NCBI RefSeq assembly: GCF_001421745.1
Contig: NZ_LMKW01000001.1
Coordinates: 1,065,453-1,129,452 of the forward strand
Direction of reading: 5' to 3'
DNA: 64,000 nucleotides
Origin: Sphingomonas sp. Leaf230
GTDB taxonomy: Bacteria > Pseudomonadota > Alphaproteobacteria > Sphingomonadales > Sphingomonadaceae
Of this stretch, positions 17,798-26,624 are shown one piece after another; positions within the stretch are counted from its first letter, which is position 1; every line of letters begins with the position of its first letter. A model generated the notes under the pieces. It was not told the origin of the DNA and did no database searches. It saw only the letters and a list, made by a program, of their open reading frames with translations. The translations under genes and the position numbers were made by a program.

Positions 17798-18325
17798 ATG
17801 ACGCTCGACGATCTCGGCCCTCGCCTTTGCATCCTTGGGCCATCGAACGGCGGGAAGTCGACGCTGGCAGCCGCGATCGCAAGGGGACGCGGCCTGCCCG
17901 CCATCCATCTCGACCAGCTTCACCACCGGCCAAATACCGACTGGCAGCCGCGGCCGGACGACGAGTTCCTGGCTTTGCACAACCTGGCTATCGCCGGCTC
18001 ACGCTGGGTGATGGACGGCAATTATTCGCGGTGCCTGTCGCAGCGTCTCGGACGGGCGACAGGCGTAATACTTCTCGAAGCGCCGACGATGACCAGCCTC
18101 CTGCGCTATCTCCGGCGATCCTGGTTCGACCGAACGAGGCACGGAGCACTCGACGGCGGCAGCGACCGGGTCACATGGGCGATGATCCGACACATCGCTG
18201 TCACGACACCCGCCAACCGCAGGCGGTACGCGGCGCTGTTCGACCAGATCGTCCTGCCAAAACTCATGCTGTCGACCACGCGCGACTTGGAGCAATTCTA
18301 CCGTGCCGAGGGGCTTGAGCGATAG
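17798..18325 (+). CDS. P-loop kinase-like protein (FlaR/topology-modulation type)
   Basis: The 175-residue protein has a Walker A motif GPSNGGKST at residues 14 to 22 and the order of elements seen in adenylate-kinase-like proteins annotated as DNA topology modulation protein (HLDQLHHRPNTDW, WVMDGNY, RYLRRSWFDRTR). It lies 50 bases after pelF on the same strand and is convergent with the tolC gene. A link to the Pel operon is not evident and the real substrate is unknown. Confidence 0.7.
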   Translation: MTLDDLGPRLCILGPSNGGKSTLAAAIARGRGLPAIHLDQLHHRPNTDWQPRPDDEFLALHNLAIAGSRWVMDGNYSRCLSQRLGRATGVILLEAPTMTSLLRYLRRSWFDRTRHGALDGGSDRVTWAMIRHIAVTTPANRRRYAALFDQIVLPKLMLSTTRDLEQFYRAEGLER

Positions 18326-18370
18326 TTGCAATCGCGTGGGCCGCGCGACGGAAAGAGAGCAATTGAAGCG

Positions 18371-19972
18371 TTAAGTCCCACCCGTCACGACCGTATCGCT
18401 GAGGTCGTCGATCGCCGGGGTTGCCAGAATGGGAACGCTCGTGATCGGCAAGGCGGTGCCGACCGGTCCGGGCAACGTCTGTACGAGCGCGGGCCTGATC
18501 CTCGCGTCGGTCGCGGGCGCAAGCTGCGGTGCGGGTCGGGCAGCGGCACTCGGAACCTGCGCGCGATCGACCGGCGCCAAGACCGGATCGAATGGCCCGA
18601 ACGTCTTCGCCCGGACGCGCCGCGTGTTCTGCGCAGGATCATAGGTCGGCACGGCCTGATCGATCGCCGCCGCCTGCAATCGCCCCAGCGTCGCGAGCAG
18701 ACGCGCTTCCGCGGCATAGGCCCCGTAGGTCGCGTTAACGAAGACGAGTTGCGCGGTCAGCAGCCGCTGTTCCGAGTCCAGCACTTCGAAATTGGAACGA
18801 AACCCCTCGGCAAAGCCACGCTGGACGCCGGTCAGCGCCGACTCCGCAGCCTCTGTCGCGAGCTTCCCCGCCGCCATCTGCTCGCCGCCGGCCACCGCCT
18901 GATTCCACGCGTTCTGCGCATTCGCGAGTGCGGCACGACGCGAGGTCTCGACCTCGAACCCAAGCTGCTGGCGTTCCGCGACCGCGGCGCGAACGCGCGA
19001 TCCGATCACGCCGCCGGTCAGCAACGGCATCGTCAGCGTGACCCCGCCGGTCGCCTGCGCACCGGCATCGCGCAGACGGTAGGAATACGGACTCGCATAG
19101 CCATAGCTGCCCGACAGCGCGACGATCGGTGCACGCTCGGCACGTTGCGCGGCAATCCGTGCGTCGCCAGCCTTAGTCGCCAGGATCGCCTGCCACAGGC
19201 TCGGGCTCTCCTTCTCGACCACCGCGAAGGCCGCGTCGAGCGAGCGCGGCAGGCCTGGCAGCGTCGGCGGGACGAGCAGCGTGCCCGGATTGCGCCCGAC
19301 CGCGGCCGCGAACCGCCCCCGGCTCGCCTGGAGGTTGACGGTCGCCTGCGCCAGCTGCGCGCGGATGATCTCGCGCTGCGCCTGCGCTTGCGCGATGTCG
19401 GTACGCGTCAGGTCACCACCGCGTTCGCGCGCGATCGCCTGCGTGACCTGGCGCCCGTAGGACTCGAGCGAGCGCTGCTGGATCGCCACCAGTGCCTGGT
19501 CGCGCCGCACCGACACGAACGCATCGACGACTTCGAGCAGGATCGCGTTCTCCGCCTCGCGCAGCCGTTCGCGCCCCGCCAGCACGGTCGCTTCGGCCGC
19601 GGATACTTGGGCCGCGGTCCGCCCGCCGTTGAGCAGGATCTGCGAGGCAGTCAGCGATGCGCCAAGCGTCCGCCCTCGCGCGGTATCGAAATCGCCGAGC
19701 AGGCCGCGCTGGTCCTGCGACTGGTATTGCAACGTCATGTTGACGCCTGCAGTGAGCCGGTACGCCGCTCCCGCCTGGACGATCTGCTCGTCGAGCGCAC
19801 GGAGTTGCGCGCGTTGCCCCTCCAGCGAGGGGTTGCTGCGATACGCGTCCGCGATCGCCTGCCCCAGCGTTTCCGGCGCGGCGGACCGTGCCTCCGGTGC
19901 CGTCTGGGCGAGCGCGGATCCGGCCGGCAACAGAAGCACGACGGCGGCGAGGCGAAGAATATCAGCGTTCAT
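18371..19972 (-). CDS. TolC-family outer-membrane component of type I secretion
   Basis: The 533-residue precursor has a signal peptide ending at SALAQ and two repeats of the OEP/TolC fold: long helices flanking strands, with characteristic segments PSLEGQRAQLRALDE, DAFVSVRRDQALVAIQQRSLE and AEGFRSNFEVLDSEQRLLTAQL. It is longer than typical TolC by a proline/alanine-rich tail of about 80 residues after the last helix. It is the last gene of a three-gene minus-strand operon with HlyD and ABC proteins, overlapping the HlyD gene by 11 bases. It should form the exit duct for the RTX protein encoded at 5466. Confidence 0.88.
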   Translation of the reverse strand: MNADILRLAAVVLLLPAGSALAQTAPEARSAAPETLGQAIADAYRSNPSLEGQRAQLRALDEQIVQAGAAYRLTAGVNMTLQYQSQDQRGLLGDFDTARGRTLGASLTASQILLNGGRTAAQVSAAEATVLAGRERLREAENAILLEVVDAFVSVRRDQALVAIQQRSLESYGRQVTQAIARERGGDLTRTDIAQAQAQREIIRAQLAQATVNLQASRGRFAAAVGRNPGTLLVPPTLPGLPRSLDAAFAVVEKESPSLWQAILATKAGDARIAAQRAERAPIVALSGSYGYASPYSYRLRDAGAQATGGVTLTMPLLTGGVIGSRVRAAVAERQQLGFEVETSRRAALANAQNAWNQAVAGGEQMAAGKLATEAAESALTGVQRGFAEGFRSNFEVLDSEQRLLTAQLVFVNATYGAYAAEARLLATLGRLQAAAIDQAVPTYDPAQNTRRVRAKTFGPFDPVLAPVDRAQVPSAAARPAPQLAPATDARIRPALVQTLPGPVGTALPITSVPILATPAIDDLSDTVVTGGT

Positions 19973-21335
19973 GGAGCGACCGTGAAAAAGCCTCAGTCAA
20001 CGGATCGAGGAGATAGTTGAGTGCGGTGCGCGACCGCAGCTTGACGAGGACGGTGACGGGTACGCCCGCGCGGATGCCGGTATCACGCCCGCGGACGGCC
20101 TCGATCTTGGCGATCTGGTCGCGCGGGACGGTGATCTCGGCGCTGAAATAACTGTGGCCGGTCTGCTCGTCGCGGAGCGAATCCGCGGAGACGGTGCGGA
20201 CCGTGCCGAGTAGGATCGGCAGGTCGCGTTCGTGCAGCGACAGGAACTTCACCTCCGCCTCGCGCCCGGCGAACACGCCGTCGATGTCGCCGGGCGAGAA
20301 GTTCGCGCGGACCACGAGCGGCGCGGCGTCGGGGACGATGTCGAGGATCGCCTGCCCCGGCTGGATCACGCCGCCGACCGAGAAGACGCGCAGCCCGACG
20401 ACGCGGCCCGCCACCGGCGCGCGGATGATCGTCCGCGCCAGCTGCTCGCGCGCGGCGGCGAACTTCGGCATCACCTCGTTCAACTGGAACTGCGTGTCGC
20501 GCAGCAGCGTGGCGCTGTCCTCGACATATTTGCGGCGGGTCTGGACACCTTCCGCGCGCGTCTGGCCGATCTGTTCGCGTGCCGCCGCCGAGCGCGAGAC
20601 ATAGTCGGCGTCGGTCCCCTCGAGCTGCTGGATCGAGCGCTCGATCGCCCGCACCGTGTTGCGCGAGACATAGCCCTGGTCGGCGAGCGTACGCGTGCTC
20701 TCGAGCTGCTGGCGGAGCGACGCGCGCTGACGGGCGGTCGCCTGCGCCTGTGCGTTGAAGCCGGTCTTCTGCTGCGCGACAGCCGCCGCCTGCTGGCGGA
20801 GCACCGCGCCGTTAGCCGCCAGCGCAGCCGACCGCGCCGTGCGCTGCGCGATCTGGAGCGACTTCGCCCGCTCGACCAGCCGCAGGTCGTCGCCCTGCGC
20901 GGACGCGAACTCGGCGGGCCAGACGATCGCGCCACCGCGAACGTCCGCTTCGAGCCGCGCGCGTTGCGCCTGGAGGTCGATGACACTGGCCGCCAGCGCG
21001 CGTTCGCTCGCGGTGACTTCCGCACCTTCGAGCCGGAACAGGACGTCCCCCGCGCGGACGTGTTGCCCATCCCGCGCAGCCATCGCCGCGACGATCCCGC
21101 CCTCTCGGTGCTGGACGGTCTGGCGATTGCCCGCGACGACCACCTGCCCGTCGCCCGCCGCTGCCGCATCGAGCCGCGCGAACGCTGCCCAGCCGAGCCC
21201 AACGACGAAGAAAAGGATCGCGACCAGTCCGCCGATCAGGATCGCGTGACGCGGAGAATCGTCGAGGCGCAGGCGATCGCCGAGGCTCGCACCACCAGCG
21301 GCGGGGACCGGACTGGCCAGTTCGGCGGGGATCAT
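19962..21335 (-). CDS. HlyD/PrtE-type membrane fusion protein of type I secretion
   Basis: The 457-residue protein has a short cytosolic N-terminus, one membrane helix at about residues 33 to 55 (HAILIGGLVAILFFVVGLGW), a biotinyl-lipoyl-like hairpin (GIVAAMAARDGQHVRAGDVLFRLEG), a long coiled-coil region, and the conserved C-terminal block AGVPVTVLVKLRSRTALNYLLDPL. It bridges the inner-membrane ABC exporter and the TolC protein. It overlaps the ABC gene by four bases and the tolC gene by 11. Confidence 0.9.
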   Translation of the reverse strand: MIPAELASPVPAAGGASLGDRLRLDDSPRHAILIGGLVAILFFVVGLGWAAFARLDAAAAGDGQVVVAGNRQTVQHREGGIVAAMAARDGQHVRAGDVLFRLEGAEVTASERALAASVIDLQAQRARLEADVRGGAIVWPAEFASAQGDDLRLVERAKSLQIAQRTARSAALAANGAVLRQQAAAVAQQKTGFNAQAQATARQRASLRQQLESTRTLADQGYVSRNTVRAIERSIQQLEGTDADYVSRSAAAREQIGQTRAEGVQTRRKYVEDSATLLRDTQFQLNEVMPKFAAAREQLARTIIRAPVAGRVVGLRVFSVGGVIQPGQAILDIVPDAAPLVVRANFSPGDIDGVFAGREAEVKFLSLHERDLPILLGTVRTVSADSLRDEQTGHSYFSAEITVPRDQIAKIEAVRGRDTGIRAGVPVTVLVKLRSRTALNYLLDPLTEAFSRSLHER

Positions 21336-23089
21336 CGTGCACCTCCGGTCGCCGTCGTGGACGCGACGTTGGCGGGACGCACCACCTTTGCCCGCTCGTC
21401 AAACAACTGGATCGTGCCGCCGCGCAAAACCATGATCTTGTCGACCGCTTGCAGAAGCCCGGTCCGGTGCGTCGACACGATCACCGTCGCACCGCGCGCG
21501 CGCAGTGCTGCCAACGTCGTCACCAGCCGTGCTTCGCCGTCGCTGTCGAGATGCGCGTTGGGTTCGTCGAGGAACAGGATCGTCGGCGAGCCGAACAGCG
21601 CGCGCGCCAGCGCGACCGACTGGTTCTGCCCCGCCGACAGCCCCGATCCGTCCGCCATGCTCAGCATCGTCGCATAGCCATTGGGCAGGCCCAGGATCAC
21701 CTCGTGCGCGCCCGCCGCCTGCGCCGCCTCGACCACCGCCGCGTCGAGCTGTTCGCTTTCGCCCGCCAGCACCGACTGGAACCGCGAGATGTTGGTGTGG
21801 ACCGAGGTCGGGAACAGCGATGGTGATTGCGGCATGTATCCGACGTGCCGGCCGAGCTGTTCGCGGTTCCAGTCCGCCAGGCTCGCGCCGTCGATCCGAA
21901 CCTCGCCATTGTCAGGCGACAACGCCCCCGACAGCACGCGCAGCAAGGTCGATTTGCCCGCACCGCTGGGGCCGACCAGCGCGACGATCTCGCCGGGCTC
22001 GACCGCGAAACTGATGTCGGACAGCAGCGCCCGGTCGCTACCTTCCGCGCGTACGGTGATGCCGCGGACGTCGATCCGGCCGACCGGTGCGGGCAACGTC
22101 GTGGCTTCGATCGCTGGTCCCGGCATGGCACAGAACGCATCGAGATCGCGGTATGCGTTGCGCGCGGCGGCGAGCGGTTTCATCGCACCAAGGATCTGTT
22201 CGACGGGTTGCAATGCACGGCCCAGCAACAGCGACGCCGCGAAGATCGCACCGCCCGAGATATCCTGACGAATCGCCAGCAACGCCCCGAGCGCCAGCGC
22301 CAGCGATTGCAGCAGGAGGCGGAGGAACTTGGTGATCGCGAGAAACTGCCCCGATGTCCCTGCGAGCGCAGACTGGCGGCGGACGAGTTCGGCGCGTTCG
22401 AGCAGGTGCCGGGTGATCAGCGCGTTGCGCATCCCCATCACCCGCGCGACCTCCGACCCGTGGATCGACACGTCCTGTTCGCGCGTCGCCAACACTGCCC
22501 GCGCATGCGCATCGCGCGCAGCCCCCGCCGTCACCCGGTCGCTGAGGATCGCGATCCCGCCGAGCAGCAGCGCGCTGACCAGCGCCAGCACGCCGATCCA
22601 CGGATGGAGCAGGAACGCGATGCCGATATAGATCGGTGCCCAGGGCGCATCGAACAGCGCGATGATCGTCGGCCCGGTCAGCGTGCCGCGTACCGTGTCG
22701 AAGTCGCGCATCGCCTGGCTACGCTGGCCGATCGTCGCGCCGTCGGTGCCGAGAATCCGCAGCAAGATGCCCGGCGCCGCCCGACGCTCCAGCCGCATGC
22801 TCGCGCGCAGCAGCAGTCGCATCCGGACCGCATCGAGGATTGCGAACACGATCAGCGCGAGGACGAGGATCAGCGTGAGCAGTAACAGCGTCGCACCACC
22901 GCGCGTCGGCACCACGCGATCATACACCTGCAGCATGAAGATCGACGGCACGAGGTACAGGACGTTCACCAGCCCGGAGAAAATCGCCGCGAACGCCATA
23001 TGGCGTCGACAGCCTCGGACTGCGCCAGCCAGGGCATTCTGGCGGCGACTGGCGTTTGCCGTCGCAGGCGCTGAAGATAACGTCGGCAT
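21332..23089 (-). CDS. PrtD-type type I secretion ABC transporter
   Basis: The 585-residue protein joins an ABC membrane domain (about residues 30 to 310) to an ATPase domain. Walker A is GPSGAGKS at 373-380, Walker B is ILFLDEP near 495, and the signature reads LSAGQNQ instead of the usual LSGGQRQ. There is no N-terminal C39 peptidase or C39-like domain, which fits the PrtD/HasD/AprD class that exports RTX proteins with uncleaved C-terminal signals. It is the first gene of the operon. The nearest RTX substrate is the deacetylase protein encoded at 5466. Confidence 0.9.
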   Translation of the reverse strand: MPTLSSAPATANASRRQNALAGAVRGCRRHMAFAAIFSGLVNVLYLVPSIFMLQVYDRVVPTRGGATLLLLTLILVLALIVFAILDAVRMRLLLRASMRLERRAAPGILLRILGTDGATIGQRSQAMRDFDTVRGTLTGPTIIALFDAPWAPIYIGIAFLLHPWIGVLALVSALLLGGIAILSDRVTAGAARDAHARAVLATREQDVSIHGSEVARVMGMRNALITRHLLERAELVRRQSALAGTSGQFLAITKFLRLLLQSLALALGALLAIRQDISGGAIFAASLLLGRALQPVEQILGAMKPLAAARNAYRDLDAFCAMPGPAIEATTLPAPVGRIDVRGITVRAEGSDRALLSDISFAVEPGEIVALVGPSGAGKSTLLRVLSGALSPDNGEVRIDGASLADWNREQLGRHVGYMPQSPSLFPTSVHTNISRFQSVLAGESEQLDAAVVEAAQAAGAHEVILGLPNGYATMLSMADGSGLSAGQNQSVALARALFGSPTILFLDEPNAHLDSDGEARLVTTLAALRARGATVIVSTHRTGLLQAVDKIMVLRGGTIQLFDERAKVVRPANVASTTATGGAR

Positions 23090-23229
23090 AACCGCTATCT
23101 AGCCGCGAAAGGTTAAACGAACGGTTTCTCCGGCACTTGCGACCGTCAGAACGCTCCACATGCTGGTTGGCCTGCCGATTGGTCTATGGCTGGCAAAGCG
23201 CGGTCGCGAGCGATATTGCGCCGTCGCTG

Positions 23230-23254
23230 ACGTAATCCGCTTTGGCGATTACGT
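23230..23254. promoter_or_regulatory. Inverted repeat upstream of the type I secretion operon
   Basis: Perfect 8-base arms ACGTAATC and GATTACGT are separated by nine bases. The element lies 141 bases upstream of the ABC-transporter start, in the only long intergenic space available for that promoter. The spacing and symmetry fit a dimeric regulator site, but the regulator is unknown. Confidence 0.35.
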
Positions 23255-23570
23255 AAGTGATGGTGGAGCGGCTTCAATTAGAAAGGCTACATACCTACCG
23301 ATCTATCTACTCCCCAGTTTACAAAGGTCTTCTCTGATAAGTTATCACTAGCCACGGCAGAAATTACTCTGCCGATCGACGCTCCAGCTATTGCAGCAAC
23401 AAAGTTTTTCAAGCGATTCTCACGTTTCTCGATGACGCCAGCGAACAGAATGGGTGACGTCTACACCCTCCAAAAGCGGGCGGCTTGGTCTATTCTCCGG
23501 GAATGACGCGTGCGCTTATCTACATGAATACGGCTGTTAGTCCGGCCGCTTCTGCCGAAACACGTCCCTC

Positions 23571-23969
23571 CCCAACCGATTTCGCGCCAACGGCAGCTGG
23601 GAGACCTAGCTTGAGGACTTCGCGACCTGCACGCACCCTCGGCAGTCGGCCGTGTGGGGCAACGACGGCGGCTTCCCGCGCACGCGCTTACTGATCCTCG
23701 ACGGCGCCGCCGACGGCGACCGGTTCAAGCGCTGGTCCGGCGGCAACGACGTCCTTCTCGGGTACCGAAACGACCAGGGCTTCTTCACGCCGCCAATCAT
23801 AGCTCAGCTGCTAGCCGTCGCGCCTTGTGGCGGGGGGACCTACTTTCGGTCGTTCACGAACCGTTTGAAACTTTCAACATTGAGACATTCGTCGTTCGTC
23901 AGATTTAGGTTCCAGAACAACTGCCCCGCAAAGTGTCACCCAAACGACACCGTTTCGTCACCGAAATGA
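23571..23969 (+). pseudogene. Decayed coding fragment of unknown family
   Basis: A frame with clear coding character (nearly all codons G/C-ending between 23640 and 23760) reads RFRANGSWET, then a TAG at 23607-23609, then LEDFATCTHPRQSAVWGNDG and onward. The TAG interrupts what reads as one continuous protein, and after about 23800 the codon pattern is lost. A GTG at 23652 would give a 105-residue protein, but the coding signal extends upstream of it. The family is not recognised. It looks like a degraded remnant in the low-GC segment. Confidence 0.3.
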
Positions 23970-24031
23970 CTCCCCTAGCGTCTAGCCGCGTCGAGGGGGC
24001 GGCCGTTCGGCTGCTGCGACAGGGAACCACC

Positions 24032-25450
24032 ATGACATATTTTTCGCGCCGCGGACTGCGCAGCGGTCGCGGCTACGCCGTTCTGATGGCGTCCGCCGCA
24101 CTGACTGCGTTCGCGCCCGGTGCGCATGCCCAGTCTGCCGATCCCCAGTTCCAGAATGCCGACACCACCGCAGATGCCGACACCACCGCCGACATTGTCG
24201 TGGTCGGCGCCGGTGAAACCCGCTCGGTATCGACCCTGTTGCCGGCGAACCTCGACGCGCTGCCGCCCGGCACCAGCATTCAGAAGGCGCTGAACATGCT
24301 GCCCGGCGTCAGCGCGCAGTCGATCGATGCGCTGGGCCTCAACGAACAGTCGATGTCGCTACAGGTTCGCGGTTTCAGCACCACGCATCTCGGCTACACG
24401 CTCGACGGGATGCCGCTCGGCGACGGCGCCTATAACAACTACAACGGCCTCACTATCAGCCGCGCACTGATCTCGGAGAATCTGGGTCGTGCCGATCTCG
24501 CTACGGGGATCGCCGGACTCGGCATCGCCTCGACCAGTAATCTCGGCGGTGCGGTGATGTACACCAGCAGCAACCCGAGCAAGGATCTTGGTCTCAAGAT
24601 CAGCCAGACCGTCGGCAGCGAGAACGCCCTGCGCACCTTCGTCCGTCTCGACACCGGCGAGTATGAAGGCCTGTCGGCCTATGTCTCAGGCCAATATGCC
24701 CGACAGGACCTGTTCGTCGATCAAGGCGCCTATACCCGGTCCACCAGCAAGCAGATCAACGCCAAGATCATGTACAAGACCGACGGCTTCCGCCTTACCG
24801 CCTTTGCGGACATCTCGCGCACCAACCAGGCCGACGATGCCTATCTGTCCAAGGAAACGCTGGGACGCCGCGGCTGGGATCTCGGCGGTTACGCACCCGA
24901 CTGGCAGACCTATCTCAGTCGCAACGCCTGCGCCGTGACGACGACGCCGATCAAGTGTGCGCCCTCGGTACTGCCGGAGAAGAGCGGCGACGTCACCTAC
25001 ACCAATGGCCAGATCCTGCGTAACGACGAACTCTTCTATCTTGCGACGGACATCGACATCGCCAAGGGTCTGAGCGCGCGCGTCCAGGGCTATCGCCACA
25101 CAGACAAGGGCGCCGGCAACAACTTCATCTCGGGGCTCTCGACGCAAGGTACGGCAACCACCGCGGACGACCTGCCGGTGCAGATCCGCGACACCCGCTA
25201 TACCATCGACCGCGACGGCATCCTCGGCAGCCTGAGCTGGCGGATCGGCTTCAACCATTTCGAAGCGGGCGTCTGGACGGAGGGCAACACTAGCAGCGCG
25301 GCGCGCTATATCCGCAACGACGTGAAGGGCCCGTTCGACCTAGGGCAGTTCTTTGGCGGCCAGCCGGCAACGGCGCAGTGGGTCCAGGAGACCGACTGGA
25401 CGACGCGGCAATTCTACCTGCAGGACACGGTGTCGCTGCTTGGCGCGAGT
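24032..25450 (+). pseudogene. TonB-dependent receptor, 3'-truncated
   Basis: The ATG at 24032 opens a TonB-dependent receptor with a signal peptide ending at AHAQ, a short TonB-box-like region (DIVVVGAG), a full plug domain (SIQKALNMLPGVSAQSID, LQVRGFSTTHLGYTLDGMPLG, SNLGGAVMYTSS) and the first strands of the barrel. Receptor sequence ends near residue 470 (QDTVSLLG), where intact family members continue for another 300 to 400 residues. The frame then runs directly into an isochorismatase-like sequence. Without the rest of the barrel it cannot be a working receptor. The breakpoint is placed at about 25440-25470. Confidence 0.75.
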
Positions 25451-25469
25451 TCCACGGCTAGCGCAGCCC

Positions 25470-26177
25470 AGAAGAAGACCGGGCCTTACGCGGATCCGAC
25501 CAACCCCGTTTTGGAAAAGGGCAACATGCGCCTTGATCCGAAGCGGGCGGCGCTCGTCGTGATTGATCCCCAAGTAGACTTCATGAGCCCCAAAGGCCTC
25601 GCATGGCCTTGGGTCGGCGAAAGCGTGACGGAGCACAATGTCGTTCAGATTCTCCACCAGCTCTTCATGGCGTCCAAACAGGCGGGAATGACGGTCGCGA
25701 TCTCACCACACCATTATTATCCTTGGGACCATGATCGGAAGGTTCAGGGTCCGCTCGAACTGTTCCAGCGCAAGAACGGAATATTCGATCGCAAGGGCCC
25801 TATACGCTCGATGGTTTCGAAAATTCCGGCGCTAATTTTCTGCCGAAGTCAAGAAATACATCAACGATGGCAAGACCATCATCTGCTCACCGCACAAGCT
25901 ATATGGTCCCCGGATCAACGATCTCTCGTTCCAGTTGCGCAAGCAACGCGTCGACCAGATCGTTCTTACCGGGATGCTGGCCAACATGTGTATGGAGTCA
26001 CACCTGCGAGAGTTTCTAGAGCAGGGTTTCGAGGTCGCGGTCGTACGCGATGCGATCGCAGCACCCAAGATACCCGACGGCGACGGCTATCTCTCGGCGC
26101 TGATCAACTTCCGCCACATAGCAAACGGCCTTTGAAATACCGACGAGACGATCAAGATGATCAGCGGTCGAGTTTAG
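25470..26177 (+). pseudogene. Isochorismatase-family hydrolase, frameshifted
   Basis: The frame from the TonB receptor fragment continues as KRAALVVIDPQVDFMSPKG, the core of the cysteine-hydrolase/isochorismatase family. At about 25797-25803 homology shifts to the next frame (GPYTLDGFENSGANFLP), and at about 25848 it shifts again (EVKKYINDGKTIICSPHK to SHLREFLEQGFEVAVVRDA). Each shift is explained by the loss of one base in a C run. A TGA at 26133-26135 falls where relatives, as I recall them, have a tryptophan, and homology continues for about 13 residues to a TAG. The catalytic Cys region (TGMLANMCMESHLRE) is still present. The gene is non-functional as read. Confidence 0.75.
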
Positions 26178-26322
26178 TCCGTGAGGCAATCTCCAGGTCG
26201 TGGACCATTGCAATGATGCGCTCGCGGCGAGCTTCGGCCTGGACGATCAAAGCCTCTACCGTCTGTAACTTGCCTTTCAGCAGTGCAATTGCGTCGACGC
26301 AGTCGACCAAATGCTCGCCCAC
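26161..26322 (-). CDS. Small 53-residue helical protein, possible
   Basis: On the minus strand a frame bounded by an upstream TAA encodes 53 residues from a GTG at 26322. It is rich in heptad-like Leu, Ala, Glu and Arg (AIALLKGKLQTVEALIVQ, ARRERIIAMVHDLEIAS), which suggests one long amphipathic helix. Codon use is of the coding type, unlike the other frames here. No ATG start is available and no family is recognised. It overlaps the end of the isochorismatase pseudogene by 17 bases and could itself be a remnant. Confidence 0.35.
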   Translation of the reverse strand: MGEHLVDCVDAIALLKGKLQTVEALIVQAEARRERIIAMVHDLEIASRTKLDR

Positions 26323-26624
26323 CGAAGGCTTATCTTAGTTGGATGCGAAACCGGGCTGAACGCCGTCTACGGTTATGAGATGGCCACAAGAGAGCAGAAG
26401 GGGTGGGTGATGTGCATCTCCGGCCGCCGTATAAAAGCGAGTGCCATTGGCAGGAAACACGGTGTTCGATGTCTTGCTGCCAAGCAAGGCATACGCGCAT
26501 ATCAATGATGTTGGCGCGGCGCTTTAACCACGCAGATAGAATCTTTTGTTCGCAAACTCTTGAACACAGTTGGCGACTGGCCGGATTTACGCTTGCAGCT
26601 TTAATTGATCCCGAGAGGATGAAG

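Larger units (their letters stand above)
23090..24031. other. Long low-GC intergenic segment upstream of the secretion operon
   Basis: About 940 bases separate the divergent ABC-transporter gene and TonB-receptor fragment. GC content is lower than in the flanks, particularly at 23260-23480. It holds an 8-base inverted repeat at 23230 and the remains of a coding frame at about 23571-23969; nothing else is recognised. A 63-codon frame at 23160-23351 has no family resemblance. Confidence 0.5.

Noticed and set aside
18326..20020. A 564-codon plus-strand frame opposite the T1SS tolC gene
   Set aside because: No signal, no domain, Arg-rich; the minus-strand TolC protein is clear.
23160..23351. A 63-codon plus-strand frame in the low-GC intergenic region
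   Set aside because: No ribosome site, atypical codon use, and it spans the inverted repeat at 23230; probably chance.
26403..26624. N-terminal extension of the HD-domain gene
   Set aside because: The extra 74 residues have no coding bias and no family match, and a good ribosome site lies just before the ATG at 26625.
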